DNA of 64,000 nt from NCBI GenBank assembly GCA_934047225.1, contig OW204001.1:26308201-26372200 (forward strand), read 5' to 3'. This document shows, one piece after another, positions 52,779-62,438 of the stretch (positions are counted from its first letter, which is position 1; each line of letters starts with the position of its first letter). This DNA comes from Ypsolopha sequella (taxonomy: Eukaryota > Arthropoda > Insecta > Lepidoptera > Ypsolophidae). The translations under genes and the position numbers were made by a program. The notes under the pieces were generated by a model. That model had not been told where the DNA came from. It made no database searches and saw only the letters and a list, made by a program, of their open reading frames with translations.

Positions 52779-55361
52779 TTACGCGACGACGTTACGCCTC
52801 ACACTGCGGGCTGCGGCTCGCAGGGCTCGGGATGACATCGATGCAGATGGTATTGGTGGTCGGACCGGTAGGGCGTCCGCACAATTAGTTACTTCCGGGC
52901 TTGCGTTATTATTTACCGGAGTGACACCAAACAACGATAAACACGCGGAACTTATAGTATCTACGTCACTTTCAGTAAAGTCTGTGAGTGATCCGGTAAC
53001 TGTTTTTAGCACAGGTTTCCACACCGCGGGCAAAGCCCAACCACTGTCTCTATTGAAATTCGGACGTCGGCTTATTTCTATGGATTCGCGAATTTTACGT
53101 GGCACAAATAACTTTTCACGAACTAACACTTTCGCTTTATCGAATCTCATAAAATGTGTAGTATCCGAATTTACGACATGGTCTGCAACGGCGGATCCGT
53201 TGCAATCGAGTTTTCTCATGCATCTAATGTGTTCCGTCAGTCTGGTTGACACGTTCCGTCTCGTCTCACCGATGTAACTCTTGCCACAGTCACATGGGAT
53301 GGAATAAACACCGGGGGTATTTAGTGGCTCTTTGTCCTTCGGCGAACGCAGTAACTGCCTTAATCTACTGGGTGGACGGAAAAATGTTTTAATGCTGTAT
53401 TTCCGGCGAAGCAGATGTCCTATTTTATCCGTCACACCCTTCACAAATGGAAGATACACCGGAGCTCTTTCAACCACATGTGGGCGCTGATAGGTGGACT
53501 GGTTCGCTATCCGGTTACACTGCCTCCAGTTGTAGCCATTACTCTCAAGTACGTTTCTGACATGACTGAGTTCAGCGTCCACATATTGCAGATCGCACAG
53601 ACTCAGTGCTCTGTTAATAAGCGTACGAGGGACGGACGAGAGATGTTTCGGGTGATGGTGTGAGTCTGCTCGCAGGTATCGGTCTGTGTGTGTTTGTTTC
53701 CTGTACACCGTGTGTTCCAACCTGCCTCCGGGACTTCGTACCACCAACACGTCGAGAAACGGTAAAACACCATTGACTTCACTCTCACTAGTAAACGCTA
53801 CTTTAGGATGGATGGAATTTAAGTGTGCTGTGATGTATTCCACTTCATTACGATTGACAATGGCAAAAACATCGTCAACATAACGCCACCAGTATCTTGG
53901 AGTATACGGTGTATTCTGAAGAGCTTTTTGCTCAAACCACTCCATGAATATATTTGCTACTACCGGAGCTATGGGGGAACCCATAGCCACTCCGTCAGTT
54001 TGAAGGTAAAAATCTCCACGCCAGATCAGATAGCCGCTTCGAAGACAAAATTCTATAATGTTTATGTACTCTATAGGCATATCATTTTCCTTCAATAGGT
54101 CAGCGATGATATTTACTGTCTCTCCCACAGGTACATTCGTGAATAGGGAAGTCACGTCGAAGCTAACCATAAGTTCGTTGTCCTTTAAACGAACATCATC
54201 CAACATTTGAACGAAGTGTCTTGAGTCCTTCACATAGCTACTCGTTTTCCCCGTCAATGGTTGTAAAATGTTTGCCATATGACGTGAAAAATTGTATATC
54301 GGCGAATCAATCTGGCTAACTATTGGTCTAAGAGGCCAGTTGGGCTTGTGAATTTTTGGTAGCCCATATATTTTTGGAGCAGTAGGGTTACGGGGTCTGA
54401 GACGATTTACGAGCTCCCGATCGTGTTCCGGCAATGTCTCCAAGAGCTTTTGTACTTTTGTTGTCACTCTGGATGTTGGATTGTAGTTGACTTTTTTGTA
54501 AGTGCTGGTATCACTTACTAACTCCGTGACTTTGCATTCGTAATCGATTGTGTTTACGATAACCGTCGCATTGCCTTTATCGGCCGGTAACACCAATAAT
54601 TCGTCATTTTTCCGCAAACGATGTAATGCAGAAAGTTCTTGCTTAGATATGTTCGGCTTAGGTAGTTTAGATTTGCGCAACAGAGTAGAAATATCTTGCC
54701 TGATACATTCTGCATCGTTAACAGGTATTTTATTACGAAAGATTGTATCTTCAACGCTTGCAATAATACTCTCCACAGGTAATTTGTCAGGGGAAGGTGC
54801 AAAATTTATCCCTCGCGATAAAGCATTAAAGGTATCATCACAAATCGTGTGTGACGAGAGGTTAACAACGTTCGCGCCTGAAAATGCGTTACTACTATTA
54901 CGCGAATGTGATTGTTGCCTATCAAATTTGAGCAGGCGCTTCAACTTCTTCGCTTGTGTTGTGATAACTTCTTGTAAAATTACCTGTGATCTGCTGTAAG
55001 TCATGGCATCTAAAACTTCCCATAAGTCACTCCTTAAAGCATTTGATAACTCCAAATGTAATTGCATTAACTCACTGTTTACAAAAGCCACATCCCGACG
55101 GTAGTTTTGAATAACATTCGCCAATAATTTCTTGTTTGCCACTTCGAAGAATTTCTCACAATGTCGAATGCACTTTACCGGTTTGATTATCGCGAACTTT
55201 GGTATAACGCCACAATCACGACACTCAACACAGTATTTTAATCCGCACTCAAGTTTGTGTCGACGAATTCTTAGGCGCGTGAAACGATTCACTTTTTGTT
55301 GACATACCTTGCCGTAAAGGTTAACAATTATAGAATTAAATGAGACTTGAGGATAATTCAT
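52779..55361 (-). CDS. Penelope-like reverse transcriptase with GIY-YIG endonuclease
   Basis: An intact 860-aa frame starting 'MNYPQVSFNSIIVNLYGK'. The N-terminal part has a Cys-rich patch ('CGLKYCVECRDCGV'). The RT domain shows 'DELLVLPADKGNATVIVN', 'RPRNPTAPKIYGLPKIHK', 'LMVSFDVTSLFTNVP', 'TDGVAMGSPIAPVVANIFM' and the catalytic 'WRYVDDVFAIV'. The C-terminal endonuclease has 'PGVYSIPCDCGKSYIGET' with the downstream Arg and Glu of GIY-YIG enzymes ('RLTEHIRCM', 'REKLF'). Penelope RT is related to telomerase. The enzyme pair would cut a target and copy the element RNA into it. The frame is complete, so this copy may be functional. Confidence 0.95.
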   Translation of the reverse strand: MNYPQVSFNSIIVNLYGKVCQQKVNRFTRLRIRRHKLECGLKYCVECRDCGVIPKFAIIKPVKCIRHCEKFFEVANKKLLANVIQNYRRDVAFVNSELMQLHLELSNALRSDLWEVLDAMTYSRSQVILQEVITTQAKKLKRLLKFDRQQSHSRNSSNAFSGANVVNLSSHTICDDTFNALSRGINFAPSPDKLPVESIIASVEDTIFRNKIPVNDAECIRQDISTLLRKSKLPKPNISKQELSALHRLRKNDELLVLPADKGNATVIVNTIDYECKVTELVSDTSTYKKVNYNPTSRVTTKVQKLLETLPEHDRELVNRLRPRNPTAPKIYGLPKIHKPNWPLRPIVSQIDSPIYNFSRHMANILQPLTGKTSSYVKDSRHFVQMLDDVRLKDNELMVSFDVTSLFTNVPVGETVNIIADLLKENDMPIEYINIIEFCLRSGYLIWRGDFYLQTDGVAMGSPIAPVVANIFMEWFEQKALQNTPYTPRYWWRYVDDVFAIVNRNEVEYITAHLNSIHPKVAFTSESEVNGVLPFLDVLVVRSPGGRLEHTVYRKQTHTDRYLRADSHHHPKHLSSVPRTLINRALSLCDLQYVDAELSHVRNVLESNGYNWRQCNRIANQSTYQRPHVVERAPVYLPFVKGVTDKIGHLLRRKYSIKTFFRPPSRLRQLLRSPKDKEPLNTPGVYSIPCDCGKSYIGETRRNVSTRLTEHIRCMRKLDCNGSAVADHVVNSDTTHFMRFDKAKVLVREKLFVPRKIRESIEISRRPNFNRDSGWALPAVWKPVLKTVTGSLTDFTESDVDTISSACLSLFGVTPVNNNASPEVTNCADALPVRPPIPSASMSSRALRAAARSVRRNVVA

Positions 55362-55461
55362 GATTTATATAAAAACGGCTCACCTCAATACGTGTTATGA
55401 TCGGGAAAGCCGACCAGTTTCAGCAGATTTAGACTGCCTTCATCTGGGCGAGTAAAGACGT

Positions 55462-57131
55462 TTACGCGACGACGTTACGCCTCACACTGCGGGCTGCGGC
55501 TCGCAGGGCTCGGGATGACATCGATGCAGATGGTATTGGTGGTCGGACCGGTAGGGCGTCCGCACAATTAGTTACTTCCGGGCTTGCGTTATTATTTACC
55601 GGAGTGACACCAAACAACGATAAACACGCGGAACTTATAGTATCTACGTCACTTTCAGTAAAGTCTGTGAGTGATCCGGTAACTGTTTTTAGCACAGGTT
55701 TCCACACCGCGGGCAAAGCCCAACCACTGTCTCTATTGAAATTCGGACGTCGGCTTATTTCTATGGATTCGCGAATTTTACGTGGCACAAATAACTTTTC
55801 ACGAACTAACACTTTCGCTTTATCGAATCTCATAAAATGTGTAGTATCCGAATTTACGACATGGTCTGCAACGGCGGATCCGTTGCAATCGAGTTTTCTC
55901 ATGCATCTAATGTGTTCCGTCAGTCTGGTTGACACGTTCCGTCTCGTCTCACCGATGTAACTCTTGCCACAGTCACATGGGATGGAATAAACACCGGGGG
56001 TATTTAGTGGCTCTTTGTCCTTCGGCGAACGCAGTAACTGCCTTAATCTACTGGGTGGACGGAAAAATGTTTTAATGCTGTATTTCCGGCGAAGCAGATG
56101 TCCTATTTTATCCGTCACACCCTTCACAAATGGAAGATACACCGGAGCTCTTTCAACCACATGTGGGCGCTGATAGGTGGACTGGTTCGCTATCCGGTTA
56201 CACTGCCTCCAGTTGTAGCCATTACTCTCAAGTACGTTTCTGACATGACTGAGTTCAGCGTCCACATATTGCAGATCGCACAGACTCAGTGCTCTGTTAA
56301 TAAGCGTACGAGGGACGGACGAGAGATGTTTCGGGTGATGGTGTGAGTCTGCTCGCAGGTATCGGTCTGTGTGTGTTTGTTTCCTGTACACCGTGTGTTC
56401 CAACCTGCCTCCGGGACTTCGTACCACCAACACGTCGAGAAACGGTAAAACACCATTGACTTCACTCTCACTAGTAAACGCTACTTTAGGATGGATGGAA
56501 TTTAAGTGTGCTGTGATGTGTTCCACTTCATTACGATTGACAATGGCAAAAACATCGTCAACATAACGCCACCAGTATCTTGGAGTATACGGTGTATTCT
56601 GAAGAGCTTTTTGCTCAAACCACTCCATGAATATATTTGCTACTACCGGAGCTATGGGGGAACCCATAGCCACTCCGTCAGTTTGAAGGTAAAAATCTCC
56701 ACGCCAGATCAGATAGCCGCTTCGAAGACAAAATTCTATAATGTTTATGTACTCTATAGGCATATCATTTTCCTTCAATAGGTCAGCGATGATATTTACT
56801 GTCTCTCCCACAGGTACATTCGTGAATAGGGAAGTCACGTCGAAGCTAACCATAAGTTCGTTGTCCTTTAAACGAACATCATCCAACATTTGAACGAAGT
56901 GTCTTGAGTCCTTCACATAGCTACTCGTTTTCCCCGTCAATGGTTGTAAAATGTTTGCCATATGACGTGACAAATTGTATGTCGGCGAATCAATCTGGCT
57001 AACTATTGGTCTAAGAGGCCAGTTGGGCTTGTGAATTTTTGGTAGCCCATATATTTTTGGAGCAGTAGGGTTACGGGGTCTGAGACGATTTACGAGCTCC
57101 CGATCGTGTTCCGGCAATGTCTCCAAGAGCT
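55462..57131 (-). pseudogene. Penelope-like gene, 5'-truncated tandem copy
   Basis: 554 codons identical to the C-terminal part of 52779-55361 except for a few changes, such as 'VEHITAHL' for 'VEYITAHL' and 'TYNLSRH' for 'IYNFSRH'. It starts within 'LETLPEHDRELVNRL' and lacks the N-terminal 300 residues. Catalytic RT and endonuclease motifs are present. The junction at 57131/57132 joins it to the inverted fragment at a short shared 'ggttgggc' sequence. Confidence 0.93.
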
Positions 57132-57528
57132 GGTTGGGCTTTGCCCGCGGTGTGGAAACCTGTGCTAAAAACAGTTACCGGATCACTCACAGACTTTACT
57201 GAAAGTGACGTAGATACTATAAGTTCCGCGTGTTTATCGTTGTTTGGTGTCACTCCGGTAAATAATAACGCAAGCCCGGAAGTAACTAATTGTGCGGACG
57301 CCCTACCGGTCCGACCACCAATACCATCTGCATCGATGTCATCCCGAGCCCTGCGAGCCGCAGCCCGCAGTGTGAGGCGTAACGTCGTCGCGTAAACGTC
57401 TTTACTCGCCCAGATGAAGGCAGTCTAAATCTGCTGAAACTGGTCGGCTTTCCCGATCATAACACGTATTGAGGTGAGCCGTTTTTATATAAATCATGAA
57501 TTATCCTCAAGTCTCATTTAATTCTATA
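57132..57528 (+). repeat. Inverted fragment of the Penelope-like element
   Basis: The + strand encodes the last 88 or so residues of the Penelope protein ('AGWALPAVWKPVLKTV' to 'SVRRNVVA'), then the 3' UTR, and then crosses into the start of a following copy ('atgaattatcctcaagtctc'). It therefore derives from a tandem junction such as 55363/55364. Confidence 0.93.
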
Positions 57529-57540
57529 ACTCCATCATGT

Positions 57541-57713
57541 CCTTCTACTGGCATTCCACGTTTTCGAGGATTAAATTGTTTATTTGTTGTATCCCATGTA
57601 TAATACTCGTAACTGGGTACTTCTGAATAAAGTAAACTCTTAGCACATGCCGTTACTGCCAAAACCTGGTAAGTGCACTTTTTGCCAAAAATTAGTAAGA
57701 TATACCATAACAA
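57541..57713 (-). pseudogene. Helitron helicase fragment (segment 1)
   Basis: The minus strand reads 'YYTWDTTNKQFNPRKRGMPV' then 'EGHDG', the part of Helitron Rep-Hel just upstream of segment 2. The sequence upstream of about 57660 keeps an open frame but loses recognisable similarity. From 57714 to 57941 I see nothing definable. Confidence 0.8.
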
Positions 57714-57941
57714 TGTGCTTTTCTCAATTCACCTACTGGTAAAACCCGTTTTTTGATACGAAGCTCCGTTGCTAATTTAGACTTTATTTTAGAGTAACTT
57801 AAGTGTCATTTTGTAGTGACATGAACTGCCAAAAGCCACAATGTACATGATAAATCAACTTTTAAATTTTCTTCTACAAGTAAATCATACTATATAATCT
57901 TTCAAGTTTTTGCCATAGGACACATAATCGGTAAATTCCCT

Positions 57942-58332
57942 GTAACCGCTGGCTACAGGAATGCAGGGCTGATGGGATTTGACACGGGAGAATTGTGGGA
58001 AACAATGTGGGTGCACTGACCTTGTTGGAATGTTGATGAGCGAGCCGACGAATGCGCTGACGGGCTGAGCCTTCTTGTTGGGCTGATGGAGACGGCGTCT
58101 TGGTCAGGAATGTGCTGGATATCTTGGTTGGAATAACGTGAACACTACACTGATATACAACACAGAATACGCGAGATTGGTTGTGGCGGCGCGAATGTGT
58201 GCACACACGTATCGTTCGGTCGACGGTTGCGGCGAAACAGAGTGAGACCAGCGCCCGCGCGCGCCTCGAGCCGGCGCGCGGCGGGGGGTCTCGTTATCCG
58301 CGCATGCGCGTCGTCACGCTGTCGCGTGAACA
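57942..58332 (-). repeat. Probable 3' LTR of BEL/Pao copy C
   Basis: Bounded by 'tgtaaccgc' and 'gcgtgaaca', giving TG...CA ends on the minus strand, and preceded there by a purine-poor GGCCCCCCCAGGA stretch after pol. It aligns with 20041-20451 in copy B, though less well than the coding parts do. The 5' LTR must lie beyond the window. Confidence 0.6.
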
Positions 58333-61300
58333 TCCTGGGGGGGCCGGGGCTGCGACTCCTCTTGAGCTGAATCCAACGGCAGCCTGGCTATCTTGAACAC
58401 AGGTCGTCGCAGATTTCCATGAGCTGTGTCCAGATCCACAACTCGGATCACTCCATCCTTGCCAGGTATCGTGCGGAGAATTCTTCCCAACTTCCATTGG
58501 AGCGGAGGCAGGTCATCCTCTTTGATAAGGACCAGTTCACCCACTTAAGGAGGGGAAGAAGGGGAGAGCCATTTGGAGCGGGTTTGCAGGGTATGGAGGT
58601 AGGATCTGGACCAGAGAGTCCAAAAGCGCTGAGAGAGCGCTTGAATGAGTTGAAACCGTTTAAGAGCAGATATGGGTCTGTCGTCAAAAGACTGCTCAGG
58701 TAGAGCGGTGAGCGGACGACCAATAATGAAATGTCCGGCCGTGAGAGGTTCAAAGTCCGTAGGGTCGGATGAAATTGGGCAGAGGGGTCTTGAGTTGAGT
58801 ACAGCCTCAATTCGAGCCAAAAGGGTAGAAAATTCCTCAAAAGTGAGGTGCTGTTCACCTATCACGCGATAAAGTAGTTGCTTGGTGGATTTTACGTTTA
58901 TTTCGTGCAGGGCGCCGAACCAAGGCCCTTTAGGCGGGTTCAGTAACCAAGTTATGTGCTGATTCGCGAGCTTGTGAGTGATTGCATCATTGTTTGACCT
59001 GAGGAAGTTCTGAACTTCAATGAGCTGATTCCTAGCACCTACATAGTTTGTGCCGCAGTCTGAGCGAATGAGAACCGGAGTACCGCGACGTGAGATAAAA
59101 CGTTGCAATGCCGCAAAGAACGCTTCCGTTGAGAGTGCAGAGACTGGTTCCAAATGAACCGCCTTTGTTGCGAGGCAAACGAAAATACAAAAGTACGCCT
59201 TTATGAGTTTCGCGTTCCGCAACGTGCTGGATTTAACGAAGAAGTGACCAGCAAAATCCGTCGTGACGTGACTAAAAACTGGTTGAGGAGTAACTCTGTC
59301 TACTGGGAGATCAGCCATGAGCGGAGCCTTAGGCTGAGCGCGGCACCGGAAACATCTAATACATTTAAACACGCGGTGTCTAATAATACGACGAGCGGAC
59401 AGAATCCAGTACTGCTGGCGTAATATGGCGTGTAATGTGTCAGCTCCAGGGTGGCAGTGATTTGTGTGATAGTGATCTATAATGAGATCTACGAGCGGAC
59501 TTGAGCTGGGTAGAATGAGTGGGTGTTGAGCGTCATACCTAATTGACGCGTGAGAGAGACGACCACCGACTCTCAAGAGGCCGTCCTTTATGAAGGGCGA
59601 GAGACGCTGGAGCCGAACGGGACAAACCTTATCAGTCTGGATACGATTAATGTCTTCAGCAAACTCATTGTGCTGAACAGAGCGGACCCAGTGCAACAGA
59701 GCGTCCCTGCGTTCACTAGCTGTCAACGGACCAGAGCGCCGTGCATCTGGGCTGTGCCGACAATTGAATATGAACCTTTTAATACAAGCCGTCACTCCGA
59801 CGAGCTTGTCAAGTGAGCTGTAGCGAGTGAGCAAGTCCAGATCGATATCTGGGACTGCTATGTGTGCTGGTACCTTTTTGGGCTTAAGGCCTGGGAGAGC
59901 ATGATGGCCTAGAGCGGGTGGCATCTTGGGCCAAGTGCAGGTAGGTTCTTTGAGCCAACTGGGTGACCACCAAAGGTCATGAAGTGAGAGAGACTGGGCA
60001 GACATGCCTCTGCTTGCACAGTCAGCAGGGTTGAGGTTCGTGGGCACATGCCTCCACGTATGGCTAGTTGAAGTAGCTGTGATCTTAGCCACTCGATTGG
60101 CCTCGAAAGTCTGTAATCGGTGAGGTGGGGTATTGAGCCATGCCAACACTATTGTGCTATCTGACCAGCATGTGTGTTTTTGAATGGCTATATGAGCTGA
60201 TAGTTGGGCTGACACTCGAGTCATGAGCTGAGATAAAAGGGTCGCGGCTGACAACTCCAATTTCGGGATTGAGAGACGAGTCTTTATGGGTGCGACCTTG
60301 GACTTGCCAATGATTAGGTGTACATTGACATGTCCAGTGGTATTGCGCTCATGAAGGTAGATAACGGCACCAAAGCCAGCCTCTGATGCGTCCGCGAACC
60401 CGTGAAGTGAGTAAGTAGACGTGGGCTTATACTTACAAATGTGCCGAGGTAAACGGAGGTTTGAGAGCTGAGGAAGATCCTCTGAGATGTGTTGCCACTC
60501 TGTGTGGACTTCTTCAGAGATAGGCTCATCCCATCCTATTTTCAGGAGCCAAAGCTTCTGGAGAAGAATCTTTGCGCGGAAGATGACTGGAGTAACCCAG
60601 CCATTGGGGTCATAAAGAGACGCTACTGTACTGAGAATGGAGCGCTTTGTGACTTGAGCATGAGTGGGCAGAGAAATGCGATAAGTGAACTCATCAGTTT
60701 GAGGAATCCACTGTATTCCCAGAACCTTAATGGAATTAGAGTCGGGACTGAAGTCAAAGTCCTTGGGCATGTCGCACTGGTCATCTGGGAACCGTTCAAG
60801 GAGCTGAGGCGAGTTGGAGGTCCATTTACTGAGCTGGAAGCCACCTAGGGCGAGTAACTCGATCAGGTCGCTTTGGAGCGACTGAGCAGATTCCACAGAA
60901 TCTGCACCTGAGAGAATGTCGTCCACAAATATTGATTTGCGGAGGATCTGAGCAGCGTGGGGGTAACGATGACCTTCGTCATCAGCCAATTGGAGTAAAG
61001 TGCGGATGGCATGGTATGGGCTGGACCTTAATCTATATGTGACGGTATTAAGGGCATACGTGAGCAGGGGCTGGTCGGGTGAAGACCGCCAGAGAATGAG
61101 TTGAAAAGGTCTTTGCTCTGGGTGAATGAGTATATTTCTGAACATCATTCGGATGTCTGTGCTGAAAACTTGTGAGTGGATCCTGAAGGACATGATAATG
61201 TCAACAATATCTTGTTGAAGAGCTGGACCTGTATGGAGACAATCATTTAAATTGACGCCGTTTGAGCTTTTACCACTTCCGTCAAACACGCAGCGTAACT

Positions 61301-62324
61301 TTTCTGACCCTGGCTTGAATATGCCATGATGTGGGATATAGAAATGGGATTTATGAGCAAAGGTATTAGGGTGACACGGCGACATATGTCCCAATTTTAT
61401 GTAATCTGACATAAACTCTACGTATTTCGAGCGGAAGGGCGGGTTCGCTAGCAGCTTCTTCTCCAAATTGAGAAACCTGCGTAGCGCAATAGCGTGAGTG
61501 GAACCTAATGTCGGCGCGTTGTGCAGAAAGGGCAGTGTAACCACATATTGACCTGATGGTTCACGAGTAGTTGTGGTGCGGAAAATGTCCTCACACTGAT
61601 CCTCTAATGGGCTGGTATGCTTGTAGGTTTGGGGTTCCTCGGATTCCCAAAACCTCTCAAGACTTTTGTGAATGTCATGAGTGGAATGCTCTGAGTCCGT
61701 GTGAGAGCCGACAATGTGAACTGAGTTGACCTGATTCGTGGGTGAGGTATGTAAACTTTCGAAAGGTCCAATCAATGTAAAATCAAATATCGTGCCGAAG
61801 GCTATAGGCTTGCCAGGGCCGAGCGAAACCTTGGTTCCGTCTAACACTTGACCAAGAACGTCAGATCCTAGTATTAGATCAACCGGAGCTGGTGTGTGAT
61901 ATTCTCGATCAGCAAGAGGAATCGGTGGGTGACCTGTTAACTGAGCGAGATCTGGAACCTTTTCCAACGGTAGGTACCCAGTTACGTTCTTCAATATATG
62001 GGCTGTGGCCGTGATCATAGGTGTGTCACGGTGAGTAGGTCGGCATACAATTGTGATTGATGCCTTTGAGTCTTGTGTGTGCTGATTTCCAACTCCTGCG
62101 ATTTTTAGAGATGTATGTTTTAATGGTAAATTTAAAATTGTGGTCTTGCGCTGAGAACAAAGAGTCAGCATACTTCCACAGTCTAACAGGGCTCGTGCTG
62201 AGTGAAATTGACCATTTACGTCTGCTATTTTAAGTGAGACGGTTGGCAACAAAATTGGCGTGTTGGTGACGTTCACTACACGTTGTGCGGAGTTACAGTA
62301 ATTTTCTGTTGGAGTTGAAGTCAT
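58314..62324 (-). pseudogene. pol: BEL/Pao copy C pol, nearly intact
   Basis: From ATG 62324 an uninterrupted 1259-codon frame runs to a stop at 58545, beyond which 76 codons of the C-terminal domain remain in frame (58314-58544). Copy B has CAA (Gln) where copy C has this TAA, so it is a single nonsense change. Protease shows 'ARALLDCGSMLTLC'; RT has 'HFYIPHHGIFKPGSEKLRC', 'VFDGSGKS' and the catalytic 'SIFVDDILSG'; RNase H has 'LHGFADASEAGFG'; integrase has 'TTDFAGHFFVKS', 'IRSDCGTNYVGA' and the zinc region 'HRVFKCIRCFRC'. The part after the stop ('MGELVLIKEDDLPPLQWKLG') is the usual C-terminal domain of BEL integrases. Confidence 0.9.
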
Positions 62325-62438
62325 TGAGTGACAATGAGCTGAGTGTGTATGTGATGAGTGTGTGTGTGATGAGTGTGCTGAGTGTGCTGAGTGCTGGTCG
62401 TCCTCGCCTTCATAGTGCTCTGTTATTGTAGGTAGTCA
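62325..62438 (-). promoter_or_regulatory. In-frame TGA-CTA junction between gag and pol
   Basis: Gag ends 'SRVGSQQ' then TGA (62436-62438). The next 37 codons are open and lead in the same frame to the pol ATG at 62324. The linker is rich in His, Ser and Thr because of CA-rich repeats. The stop is followed by CTA, the context best known for stop-codon readthrough. Confidence 0.6.

Larger units (their letters stand above)
52681..57528 (-). mobile_element. Penelope-like element cluster: full copy, truncated tandem copy, inverted fragment
   Basis: It is flanked by a 12-bp target duplication (52669-52680 and 57529-57540) within the Helitron helicase. On the minus strand a truncated copy (55364-57131) lies upstream of a full copy (52681-55363) head to tail, and a 397-bp inverted piece (57132-57528) caps the upstream end. 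Copies A and B differ at only a handful of positions. Tandem and inverted arrangements with 'pseudo-LTRs' are known for Penelope elements and suggest one insertion event. Confidence 0.92.

Noticed and set aside
52921..54999. Several + strand open frames over the Penelope gene
   Set aside because: They are antisense to the intact RT/GIY-YIG frame, and the same ones recur over the tandem copy.
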